Both the position numbers and the translations under genes were made by a program. A stretch of 60,587 nucleotides of DNA from Stramenopiles sp. TOSAG23-6 (lineage: Eukaryota; Sar): positions 1 to 60,587 of the forward strand of contig LT635916.1 in the NCBI GenBank assembly GCA_900128565.1. The letters are read 5' to 3'. Numbering within the stretch: position 1 is the stretch's first letter; the number at the start of each line of letters is the position of its first letter. Below are positions 28,487 through 38,829 of the stretch, one piece after another. The notes beneath the pieces were generated by a model. It saw only the letters and a list, made by a program, of their open reading frames with translations, had not been told where the DNA came from and made no database searches.

Positions 28487-31400
28487 CTATTTAGTAACTT
28501 GCTTACTTTCCTGTGATTTCATATAATTTCGTGTAGCGGTTGATACGCGATATCTTTGGGCAGTTGTGAGTCTAGTAGGAATATTGCACTCATCAACTTC
28601 TCTTGCAACAACAGATAAAACTTCCTGTGGTAGAAGGAGTTTATTCAAATGTACTTCATATAAGTTGTGTTTGGCATTTCGTTTAGCTTGTCGCTCTTCA
28701 GCTTCATTTGATGGGACAGCAAGGCAAGCCCAACTACCATTTAAATGTCGACTTTTAATCGATTTAAGTCCAGTAATCATAAACACACAACTAGCTGTGG
28801 GCTTTTGGTGTATCCCACAGAAATCGGTGGTAACAAGTCCCATCTTCGGTTGGTTTTCATCAAGCAATTGCCGTTTTGAACAATTTGGATTCTTACAAAA
28901 TTCTGTCTTGGTAAATGATTTAAACTTAGAACTGTTCTGTTTAACTTTGACTTCTTTAAGACCAAGCTTTTTTCGTAAATACTTTGCTGCGTTAACCATG
29001 ACACCTTTAGTGGAGGATATGGAATATCGAAGTTGCTTGTAATGTGCGGATGGAAAACGTGCGTGGAGTTCACGCACGTAATCTCTTAGGTCGTTTGCTG
29101 TTGTTTGTGAATCCTTCAAACCTCCTTTATCTTGCAAAGTCATTGCCCACTTTTGTGTCTTGAGTTCCTCCATTCTTCCCAAATCTTTAGTAGCACCAAC
29201 TGCAAGCTTTATTAAATTTTTTCGCGACACTAAAACTCTACGTGTATCTCCACTTAAAAGCCGCACAATCCATGTTCGCTTAGGATCGTTTGGATTGTAT
29301 GTTTTTGGTCGCCGTTTCATAGGGATTCCAGCAGATGTGGTATAAGATTCTAATGGACGAGCATCAAATAATTCCAATGCAACGACCCATTCGTTCTCCA
29401 GTGTTGCATAACTTCGGCCGACATTGTTTATTTTTAGTGTATCGCCTTTCAATGGAATCCTTGTTTGACCATTCAATTCATTAGACCTAGTTGAAAGTCC
29501 TCTTTGGGTTTTACGCTTATAACTTACACGTTTCTTTTTACCTTTATGCTGAGCGAATTGAACACTGTCGTTGTCGTCTTCATCTTTATCAGGTGTTTCA
29601 TTTTCTAAAAGTATTTTATTTTCAGCAACATTTTCTTCCCTTTCACCAACATCTAATAAAACATTAAATGTGTTGTTACTATTTTCTCCATCAATAACAC
29701 CTTTAAACCAAGTTTTTTTCCCCCGTAACAAAAACATCTTTNTCTGAGAACNTGTNCGCGCACACTATTTCGAAGAATCGGATATTTCAGGTTTTCACAA
29801 AACAGGTTTATCACTGTCTCTTCTTCCTGTCCTATCAAAGATTCAATTTCTACACCAAAACTTCCATCATTATTAAAACGAACAATACGACCGCTTTCAA
29901 ATATTCTCAGATCAGGGGGTGCTTTTGGAATACCAATCTCAGATGCTTTCGTTTTAATATTATTGTTCTCAACATCCACTTTTTCATCTTTATCTTTTGT
30001 TTTATTTGTATTTTCTTCGCCACTTTCATCTTCATCTTCTGTGTAATCGCTATCAGATTCACTGTCTTTTGATTCAGTCGTAGGGTCGCCTGGGACAATT
30101 TTTTTCTCTTGCGTAGCCAAAACTCGAGCTCCTATAACATAATAAGGATCACCTTTGAACTTATTCCATAGAGGGTCGGGGTCTGTGACATCGTAAACAT
30201 CATTCTTTTTCCCTCGATCTTTCGCTTTTGGCCATCTATATCGGACCAATTGACCTCGCCTGAGGGGCATTTGAACAGCAGTGCGCATGTTCTTTCCATG
30301 GAGCCAGAAATAATCCCATGGACCACCCCCTTTACTAATTTCTAACTTGTAGAGCTTATGCTCTGTTCCATTAATTAGTACAGCCTTTGGTACGTTTTTA
30401 TCTCCATCATTTTCATCCGGAGCACCATGTATTGCCACATGTAGCAATTGATCAAGTAATTTATTGTTACTCCGGATTTCGCGTAGATCTGACCTTAGTT
30501 TTGGCGTAGCTCCAATGAGTTTTAATTCACTATATGACATTCGGAGCTTGGCCATTTGTATTTTTTCAACTTCGTCTAATGCCCTTTGTTCTTGCTGTCG
30601 AACTATTGCTGTAGCTGGTCTCGCAGGTCGAGCACTATCCCACTCTTGTGTACCGCCATATTTTTCTACAAAATAANATTTTGAGAATGGTGCTTGGGAA
30701 TCGGCAATGTCGTCATTTTTTTCTTCGCGAANAAAGTCATATCGCAACTCTGCTCCATTTAGAACTCGCTCTAATTCCATTTTAGCTGATTTGACGTCCA
30801 ACGCACTTTCTCTCAAAGCAGCAGTAAGTTGAGCAGCTCGTAGCTTCACTTGCTTTGTTTGTGTTAACCCTTTCAAAGTAATTGCGTCTGGTCTCCGACC
30901 CCATCGATCTTCTAAAAGTGTTGCTTGGGGAAATCTATTGAGCAATTCATTTACTACATTCGTTCTTCCCCAATAAACGGCAAGATGAAGAGGCGTTGAA
31001 TTATCATTTGTCCTGGCATCACATTTTGCCCCTGAATTTAATAGTAACCGTAATGATTCAAGGCATCCAGAAAATGCAGCAGCGTGAAGAGGTGTCCAAC
31101 CACTTTTGTCACAAATACTAATGGAAGCTTTTGAGTCTGGATCGACATATGCATTTCCTGATGAAAGAAGTTTTCTAACAATAACATGATGACGGGCTTG
31201 TGCTGCCCAATGTAAAGCAGTTCGACCATGGTAATCACAACTATTTATAGGAACTCCTTCTTTCAGCATCGCCTCAACACTTTCGAGGTCACCAAACCGT
31301 GCAGACCTTACAAAGTCAAAGGCACGTTGGTCTTTTTCTGAAATTGCAAAGATAGCTTTGTGTGGTTCTGCGTGCATCATCCTATTTGATTCAACACTAT

Positions 31401-31779
31401 ACTGCTCATGCTTACTTTTACTGGCTAGTATAAAAGATGTCCTGCGGTTGGAGCTTTTGCGGCTATTTTTAGAGTGTTTTGTTGAAGTTTTTATTGGTTT
31501 TCTGACTTGTCCTCGTTCACTTGGTTGAATATTTGGGCATAACTCCAAAACTAATTTTTGAGCTGATCGTTCACTATCACTTGGATCCGCCATTTTCAGT
31601 GCAAGTTGTAAAACTTCAGTGCTTACATGGGGATACTGCTTTTGAAGTAGTTGAAATGGGTTTAATTTCGGAGCCCTACGAGACTGAGAATGAACTAGTG
31701 TAGATCGTGAACCTAAAACTAATGTAGATATGCCAGGAAGGCTCCCTTTTGCGTTGGAGTACTTTCCATTACGGCCCAT
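28487..31779 (-). CDS. Ankyrin-repeat protein with Tudor-like repeats, frame broken by undetermined bases
   Basis: One gene read as two overlapping frames. The N-terminal frame runs from the ATG at 31779 and the C-terminal frame ends at 28487; they meet at 29740-29757, where Ns at 29742, 29752 and 29756 mark unreliable sequence, so the frameshift is probably an assembly error. Residues about 150-310 carry ankyrin repeats (CDYHGRTALHWAAQARHH, DKSGWTPLHAAAFSGCLES, NDNSTPLHLAVYWGRTN). The C-terminal half has Tudor/Agenet-like beta modules (RIVRFNNDGSFGVEIES; TWFKGVIDGENSNNTFNVLL) and a final basic region with a possible Cys/His site (FCKNPNCSKRQL). More Ns are at 30677 and 30732. Such architecture suggests a scaffold protein; the partners are unknown. 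Confidence 0.75.
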
Positions 31780-32037
31780 GGTGCTGCTTAAAATAAACTA
31801 AATATCTCAAACTATATTACAATCTTACAATCATATAGAATGAATTTATTACCCTGAATCATGTCTTTCCCCATGAACATATTGATTTTATTGGGTTTTG
31901 AATACTTGGAGTAAGTTATAGTGTTGTATGATAAGAAATATTCAATATAATATATTCAGCATGAAACTGTCAAACTTGTCACTCAAAAGTGATCTGCCAC
32001 TTTTTGATAGAGTGTCTCGTGAGACTCCTCTCTCCCA

Positions 32038-34437
32038 ATGGACAAATCTATTTCAACATTAGCATCTGGTGGAACCCATACCACATTCCATAATACTTCA
32101 TTCGGATGGAATGTAAAAGTATGCAAGGCACCAATACTAATAAATGACAAAACCAACGTGAGCTCGGAGTACTCGCAGAATTCCTGGTGCCGTGATCTTA
32201 ACCTAACTCTTCATGCGGAACAGCATCTACCTGAAGCGACATTTGGTGGAAATATTCTCGAGCTAAGACATTTATCCAGCGGCGTGCATATTAGATTCTG
32301 TGCAATTGAAGCATTGCGTTGTTGGGCATTACAAGGGTTAGATCCTGTTGCTCATTTATCAAAGAATGTGAAGCAATGTGAATGGGATTACACTTTTACT
32401 ACAGCGTACCCTGGTTCAACTTCAATGGAACAGGTGAATGCTTCACAAGTACCTGGAAGAAGCATATATTCGCGAACTGCAGTTGATCTTGCCCGTGGCC
32501 CTCCCATACTACGCAAACCATTGTGTAAGTGCGTCAGTGGTGGTGTCCCATTAGTCAAATTCAGAAACGATAGTGATGCATCCAAGTCCACAGTTTCTCT
32601 TTCTGATATTTCCCCAAGCGTACCCCCCTCTCCGCAGTGGAGACCAACTCACGAGAAAGTAGATATTAGAAATTTAATGAAAACACAACCCCATCCGCAA
32701 TTTCGAGAAATAATTGATTTGTGGCGGGACAATCTTGACCCTCAAAGCTTATGTTTTCTACGTGCAAAAGTATTTGTTTGTGCGAATTTTTGGGCTCTTT
32801 ACTTGCGTTGTTTTGCACGCGTAAATGGAGTTATGGCACGGGTGATCGATACTCGTTTTGTCTGCAAAGCGAGTGAACCAAATATAGTTTTGCGGGAGCG
32901 ATCATGGAGGGAAGGTAATTGGGAGAAATATGCTGGGAAGGATGCAGCTGCTTATTTAGACTTTTATGGTGGCGATGGTGATGAACTTGCTGTGCAGCGA
33001 CTACCTCTACTGCGTCCACCAATTACAGAAAAGTTGACTATTCCATCACATACTAAGACTTACATTGGTAGTGATTATACAGCAGTAGGTTCGAATTCAT
33101 ATCTTTGGAAGCGGAATTTACGATGTGAGTCAATTTCGGTTTGTCAATACAAGCCAATGACATTTGCTAATGAAACACATTCAATGTCTTTTGATAATAC
33201 CGATACCATGATAGTTGTTGTTACTGCAGAGGGTCGAGGAATAGAAATGTTGAATGCTGCTACTGGTGATACAAAATGGTCTAGGGCATCACCTGAAGGA
33301 ACAACGATTGTCTCTGCTGCTGTATACCCTTTTGCATCGTCGACACACGAGTGTAGGTTGGCATTAGGAACTGAGTGTGGTAAAGTATACTTGGTGAAAA
33401 CAAGTAGTGGCGAAGATATTTTACATTTTCCCGTCGTCCCAGAAAAGTCGACGAAACAAAATTCTAGGACTAAAACAGCAATGAATAGTTGGGTTGATAA
33501 TATTGCTTGGAGTTCCAATGGTGAGAGTATTGTTGCTGCTGCTGGGCGAATCGTAGTAGCTTACAACATACAAAATCGTGTAGTTGTTGGGAAAAAGTGT
33601 GTCACTGGAACTATTCACGCACTTGGCTTTATAGAAAATACCGTAATTATTGCATCGTATGGTGGGATAACGTTTTTTGATACTGTTCCTACCATTGATA
33701 AAAGCATCATTGTAAACGAGGTAAATGGTTTTAATAGTATTGAATTGATTCCTGTTACACTAGAAATTGGTGCAACAGCCGTGCTTTCAATATCCGTGTC
33801 TTCCGACGGTCGGTATCTTGCCGCGGGTTGTTTAGATAATCGAGTTCGCATATTTGAAATTGAATCCACAGAAAAGGATACATTTGTAAAATGTAAAACA
33901 TCAAGTACTCGCGATTGGGTAGGTATTACTGGCCCCGTCACTTCTCTTTCATGGAGTTGCAAAAGTAGATGGCTTGCTGCTTGTGGTGGTGATACCTTAT
34001 TAGTAATCCCAGGTGATTTACCTTCTGGTGAACCTCCAATAGTATGCATACCCCCAAGACAGAAAACTTCATCATGTGGAGAAGTACAAAAAAGGTTTAA
34101 AGCAATTTCATGGGCACCAAGCGTTCAAGTGGAATCTCTTTTGGCTGCAGTAGAGTCGAATAATGGCCGAGCATATATATTCAATGTTTTATACCGGGAC
34201 GATGGTGTACCGCGAGTTGCTAATCCTATCTACGCAATTGAATGCCCAGAAAATAGTATTTATTCTGGTACTACTTCATCATTGCAAAATCTTGCTTTCT
34301 CATCAATGTTTTCAATAGATCATCCCACGCTCATAATAAGTCATGGTGACGTTATTGCGAGTACCTGTGTGCCTTCTAAAATATTAGAAACAGCCAATGA
34401 ATGTGAACAAAGTGAGAGAAAACATGAAACTTTATGA
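32038..34437 (+). CDS. TIP41-like domain fused to a WD40 propeller
   Basis: 799 aa, single exon. Residues about 15-310 follow the TIP41/TIPRL family, regulators of PP2A-type phosphatases: LPEATFGGNILELRHLSSG, RFCAIEALRCW, CEWDYTFTTAYPGS, then LYLRCFARVNGVMARVIDTR and PNIVLRERSWREGNWE match in order. A Ser/Pro-rich insertion (about 185-215) splits the domain. Residues about 370-790 form a WD40-type propeller (SMSFDNTDTMIVVVTAEGRG, NIAWSSNGESIVAAAGR, SISVSSDGRYLAAGCLDNRV, SLSWSCKSRWLAACGGDTLL). TIP41 proteins are normally stand-alone (about 270-350 aa), so the fusion is unusual; the propeller could recruit substrates or other phosphatase factors (inference). I first considered the WD40 nucleoporin ALADIN, which does not explain the N-terminus. 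Confidence 0.85.
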   Translation: MDKSISTLASGGTHTTFHNTSFGWNVKVCKAPILINDKTNVSSEYSQNSWCRDLNLTLHAEQHLPEATFGGNILELRHLSSGVHIRFCAIEALRCWALQGLDPVAHLSKNVKQCEWDYTFTTAYPGSTSMEQVNASQVPGRSIYSRTAVDLARGPPILRKPLCKCVSGGVPLVKFRNDSDASKSTVSLSDISPSVPPSPQWRPTHEKVDIRNLMKTQPHPQFREIIDLWRDNLDPQSLCFLRAKVFVCANFWALYLRCFARVNGVMARVIDTRFVCKASEPNIVLRERSWREGNWEKYAGKDAAAYLDFYGGDGDELAVQRLPLLRPPITEKLTIPSHTKTYIGSDYTAVGSNSYLWKRNLRCESISVCQYKPMTFANETHSMSFDNTDTMIVVVTAEGRGIEMLNAATGDTKWSRASPEGTTIVSAAVYPFASSTHECRLALGTECGKVYLVKTSSGEDILHFPVVPEKSTKQNSRTKTAMNSWVDNIAWSSNGESIVAAAGRIVVAYNIQNRVVVGKKCVTGTIHALGFIENTVIIASYGGITFFDTVPTIDKSIIVNEVNGFNSIELIPVTLEIGATAVLSISVSSDGRYLAAGCLDNRVRIFEIESTEKDTFVKCKTSSTRDWVGITGPVTSLSWSCKSRWLAACGGDTLLVIPGDLPSGEPPIVCIPPRQKTSSCGEVQKRFKAISWAPSVQVESLLAAVESNNGRAYIFNVLYRDDGVPRVANPIYAIECPENSIYSGTTSSLQNLAFSSMFSIDHPTLIISHGDVIASTCVPSKILETANECEQSERKHETL

Positions 34438-34502
34438 TGTTATAAATGAATATTTTTTCAAAAATATTTTTTTGTATATTTTACTCTTCTGTGATCTTTT
34501 CT

Positions 34503-37450
34503 TTAAATTACAATATCTTCATTGTGATCAAGTTTTTCATTAGGTAGCCTTAACCGCAATTCACTTAGATTTTCTAAACCAGATGTATTACATTTTTCAA
34601 TGCCGGTGGAGTCATGAGTTTCGTTTTCATCAGATGCCATCATTCGAGGAGATATCTGGATAGTAGCATTAACTTCGGAAGGATGTTGTAAATTTATATC
34701 AATCGGATTAAGTTTAGTGTTATTGAGTAAACACCAATCAGAAAATCCTTTCTTCCATACATATGTTCTACTGGTGATGTCACCGGTTGATATCAGTGTT
34801 TTTAGAGTAGAGTCGTTTACAGGGCCCTTTCGCTTTCTTTCAGCATTAATGAAGAACCATTTATGTGGTTTTTGCAGTAGTTTTGGTAATGTTAATAAAT
34901 TGGCGGCCACATTGCCTGCTTTTGTCCAGTCTTTCATGGTATTACTCCATATATATGTCTTCTTGGTCAAACTACCGTTCGTAAATTTTTTTAATAGTGT
35001 GTCTTGGTCTATTGGACCTTGTCGAATTCGTTGTGAATCTAGATAATACCACTTAATATCTTTTCTATTCTCTTTCGTACTCATTTTAAAAGTATTATCA
35101 GAGTTATCACCCTTTTCTTCGCCATCAGCTTCGTCTGCATCAGAAGAAGAAGAATTATGATCTCTTGATAAATGTTTCTTTGCCTTTTTGTTTATTGGAG
35201 TTTTACTCGTTAATTTATCTGCAGTTGTTGCATTCATAAACGCCGCGAGGAGAGAAGAACGAATTTGAGGAGTATCTTGAAAAACATTTGAATTCGCAGA
35301 CTTTTGTGAACGCAAGGTTTCAGAATCATCTTCATCTTGTTTCTCGAATAAATTGCTCCCCAATTTATTTCCACTGAACAAAAACTGACTTCGCTTTGTT
35401 TTGCCGCGATTTGTTTGTGGTGTAATCGTTGAATTCCCAGTAGGTATCTCAAAACTCACAGATTCCCTCAAAGGCGATTTAAACTTATATGAACTATTTT
35501 CTCTATTATTATTTGCAGATACATCATTATTACTTGGGAATTCATCGGAACGGATTGTAAAATCAGTGTCACTTATATCTTTAAATACTTTTAAATTGGA
35601 TATTCGAATCCATTCTTTCATACCACGTTTCCATGAATACGTTTTAGGTTTTAGAAATCCATTCTTCAGCATTATGCTTATAGCATTTGCTGAAACTGGT
35701 CCACACTGTTTTCTTTTGCTATCGATATAATACCATACTTTCTTATTATTAATATTATGTGTAGTAGAATGTTTATTACTCTGCATACCCACTTTATGTG
35801 TTTCTACAGAAGATTTCGAGTCTGTATTCATCTTCTTAGCAGCGGCCCTTGCTAAGGCTTTTGCAGCCGGTGTTGTTAAGACTTTTGTACGAGTTGAAGT
35901 AATTGTATCATATTTAAAAGAATATTCAGATGTATACGGATCTGATGTTTCTTGTAATTTAGAGAATTCTTTCTTTGTGCCTACAAATCGAGTCTTAGCT
36001 TGACAAAAACGTTTGTACACATCCCTTAATTCAGAAAGATATGTCCACGTTTTCAGCGCCTTATGCCACATATATGTCTTTGAAGTTATGACACAATCCA
36101 AAAACAAAATATATAAATCTACCTCGAGCAATGGACCACATTGATTACGGTTTGCATCAATAAAAAACCATTTAGTTTGGTTGTATTTGGATTGGGCTCC
36201 TGATGGAAATTTTGATGCATGTTTTTCATGTTTTTTAAATTCGTTTTGGGCTTTTTTATCATTCAGAGGATTTGTACTGCTTGGCGATGTAAAAGAATTT
36301 GAATTTGTATCATTAAGAAGTAATCCAGGAATTTGAAACGCACGCTTCCAAGAGATCATTTTAGTATTCCACACGTAAGACTCAAATGAGATTAGAGTTG
36401 AGCTTATCAACTTTTGTAATGCTATTGTTGATATTGGCCCACGCTTACGTTTTTTTTTGTCGAGATAGTACCAGTTTGTGTTTTTGAAAACTTCATTATA
36501 ATCAAGTTTGGAATGTGAGAATTTAGTAGTTTTCTTTACAGAATCTGAACGCCATGCGTTGTAAATTTGACCACGTGGTTTATCATTACAATCTAGCATC
36601 TGGTATTTCGTTTCTATCAATTTACACTTTATCCTTTTCCCTGAATCACATAGAATATCAGCCTCATCAGTATTAGTATTATATTCCATGAAAGATCCTT
36701 TGCACCATTTTTTATTAAGTAGTATAGAAATCCGTGAAAACTTTGGGGGGATGTGCTTGTTATCTGGACGTCGTTTGTAACTATAACCACGTCTTTCCCA
36801 AGGATTAGTTTGAGTTTTGTTTTGGTGTTCTTTTTTTTCATTTTGATTACTATTATGTTTATATTTTTTATACTTGGATGTTTTATCATCTGAATCTTTT
36901 GTTTGGTTGCTTCTACTCTCTGTATTATTATTATTTTTACCAAAATTAAACCTTTTCCAACGTTCAGAATAAAAGTTGGATTTGAAATCTTTGTATTTTG
37001 CTTGGAAAGTATCATTGAATTTGGCCGAATCTTGAGAACTGTAGACATCTTTAGCTTTTCGAGAAGATGTACGTTTCTTTACTTTATCTGTACCCAATAA
37101 TCGATCTTGTGACGAGTCATATCTTCGTCGTAAAACTTCATCGGAGAGAATTTTATAGGCGTTGCGGACGTCAATGAAAGCTTCCGCACTTGCGTTGGAG
37201 TTAGAAACCTGCTTATCAGGGTGCACTTTTAGTATAGCCTTTTTATATGCTGTTTTAACTTGTTCGCTTGAAGCACTTTGTGAAATTCCTAAAATCTATA
37301 TTTGTAAAGAGTATAAGGATTTGTAGTAAAGTGAGAAAATGCTGTGAAGAAAACTAGATATTACCAAAAATTTAAAGAAGAGGTTTCAGATTGATCAAAA
37401 CTTACGTGGTATAGATTTTTCTTTGTTTTCAACTTGGGTTGCCGAGGCAT
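34503..37450 (-). CDS. J-domain protein with five GYF_2 modules
   Basis: The spliced product is 945 aa (exon 1 37450-37406, exon 2 37295-34503). Exon 1 encodes only 15 residues ending KKNLYH; joining gives NLYH-ILGISQSASSEQVK, a classic start of helix I-II of a J domain, with the HPD motif at about residues 40-42 and the domain ending at about 80 (AYKILSDEVLRRRYD). J domains stimulate Hsp70 ATPase. Then come a basic, Asn-rich region and five GYF_2-like modules, each with W-Y/F-hydrophobic start, GP(I/L/V) and a terminal (K/E)xW: NWYYLDKKKRKRGP, KWFFIDANRNQCGP, VWYYIDSKRKQCGP, KWYYLDSQRIRQGP and KWFFINAERKRKGP. GYF folds bind proline-rich peptides. The long linkers are low complexity. Partners are unknown. 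Confidence 0.85.
37296..37405 (-). other. Canonical GT-AG intron in the J-domain gene
   Basis: 110 bp in phase 0, donor GTAAG (minus strand, 37405-37401), acceptor ATAG. Boundaries were chosen because they join the only upstream ATG exon to a complete J domain. It shows no similarity to the introner family. Confidence 0.8.
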
Positions 37451-37761
37451 TATTAGCTAACTGTAAACGTTGAGACAATAGTGGAAATTCAATGAAGAAA
37501 GAAGTGTCATGTATTATCAATTCCCATTCCTACACTAGCTGAGTAAACTTGATTGACCACAGAGACACAGACACAGACAGGAGGTTGTTTTGAAATTTGA
37601 TTTGAATGATGATGGAATTTGTCCAGAATGATGCATGTCAAAATTCGCGCGCGAGGCCTAGGGTTAGGGTTTCATTGATGTGATCATCTCGAGAGCAACT
37701 GAACACACCAGTCAATGTTTTAAATAATATTGCCAGAAATTTATTCTATTTTTCTTGTACA
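37451..37761. promoter_or_regulatory. Divergent promoter region with a telobox-like element
   Basis: These 311 bp lie between the J-domain and VTT genes. CTAGGGTTAGGGTT lies at 37659-37672, about 90 bp before the VTT ATG. No gene is seen. Confidence 0.4.
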
Positions 37762-38691
37762 ATGGGCGACGTTGATCCAGGGCAACATAGATTTGAATTA
37801 GAAAACAGAATGTTGGGAAAGTCTCGTTCTAGTTCACGAGTAAAGAAAAATTTCCATCCAACATTCAAGAAAATTCGTCGTTTTTCCGGTCCCTTTCTTT
37901 TTGTCTTTTTGCTACTCATTATACGCTTAAGTGGCTACCATGAATACTTGACTCTTTCTACGTTAAACGAGCATTACACTGAGATGAAGTTATACACATC
38001 TCGTCATCCAATATTTAGTGCATTTTTATATCTTTTAACGTATTTCATCGTCGTAACACTAACGATACCTGGTGCTACTGCTCTTACGATTTTATCTGGT
38101 ACGTTATTCAATCAACCGCTAGGCTTCTTCTGCGCTATCTTTGGAGCTACTTTAGGAGCGTGTGGATGTTTCTTATTTGTCAAAGTAACGCTTGTCCCAT
38201 CTATTAAGGACGTGTTTCACTTAGACAAATGTGCTTCTTCGAAAAATGTTTCATCGAAGTCTAGTCAGGACCCACTTTGTATAGCTCGAGAGTGGTTGGA
38301 TGTTAATAGTATTTCCTCCTTAGTGGTATCTCTAACATTTCTGCGTATTGTACCAATCTTACCATTTTTTGCTGTGAATATGGCTTGTGCTTTGTTGGGT
38401 GTCAATTTAAAAATGTTTGGTATTTCCACATTGATTGGCTGTATTCCAGGGGGGCTCTTATATTCCAGCGTTGGTAAAATACTAGGTGATATTCTAGAAA
38501 AGGGCAGTAAAAAAGATAAAAATGAAGAAATATTTTCTTTTGTTCCAAGTAGAATTTTATGGGAATCCCTTAATGAGCCTCTCATTTTCAGATCAGTAGT
38601 ATTCTGTTTATTATGGGTTTTCACTCTCATTCCTCTCAAACTATTTCTAAAATCAAAACAACATAATACTTCCAAGGATAAGAATGAATAA
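37762..38691 (+). CDS. VTT-domain (DedA/TMEM41-like) membrane protein
   Basis: 309 aa with about five to six hydrophobic segments. The VTT (SNARE-associated/DedA) core is visible: SGTLFNQPLGFFCAIFGATL with re-entrant-loop glycines, then FLRIVPILPFFAVNMACALL and the GCIPGGLLYSSVGK loop. Proteins of this superfamily (TMEM41B, VMP1, TVP38, DedA) include phospholipid scramblases of ER or Golgi membranes. The N-terminal 45 residues are basic and cytosolic-looking, and the C-terminus is Lys-rich. It is divergent from the J-domain gene. Confidence 0.88.
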   Translation: MGDVDPGQHRFELENRMLGKSRSSSRVKKNFHPTFKKIRRFSGPFLFVFLLLIIRLSGYHEYLTLSTLNEHYTEMKLYTSRHPIFSAFLYLLTYFIVVTLTIPGATALTILSGTLFNQPLGFFCAIFGATLGACGCFLFVKVTLVPSIKDVFHLDKCASSKNVSSKSSQDPLCIAREWLDVNSISSLVVSLTFLRIVPILPFFAVNMACALLGVNLKMFGISTLIGCIPGGLLYSSVGKILGDILEKGSKKDKNEEIFSFVPSRILWESLNEPLIFRSVVFCLLWVFTLIPLKLFLKSKQHNTSKDKNE

Positions 38692-38829
38692 TTTCATTGT
38701 GACCCAACTGTAAATGAATAAAAAACAATAATAATTGAGAATATGTGCTATAGTATTAAAAGATATATATAATAAAACTATCATTAAAAATATAGAAGAA
38801 ATTCGACTACCAGATTTATTTTCAATTTA

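Noticed and set aside
28487-31779. Two separate minus-strand genes (28487-29737 and 29653-31779)
   Set aside because: They overlap only at a cluster of undetermined bases and continue one Tudor-like module, so one broken gene is more likely.
32038-34437. WD40 nucleoporin ALADIN
   Set aside because: ALADIN lacks the TIP41-type N-terminal motifs that are clear here, and the propeller motifs are generic.
37226-37288. J-domain gene starting with MHPDK, or using an acceptor six bases further downstream
   Set aside because: The former begins with GTG inside the HPD loop. The latter joins to an exon lacking any in-frame ATG, whereas the acceptor at 37296 gives a complete J domain from ATG 37450.
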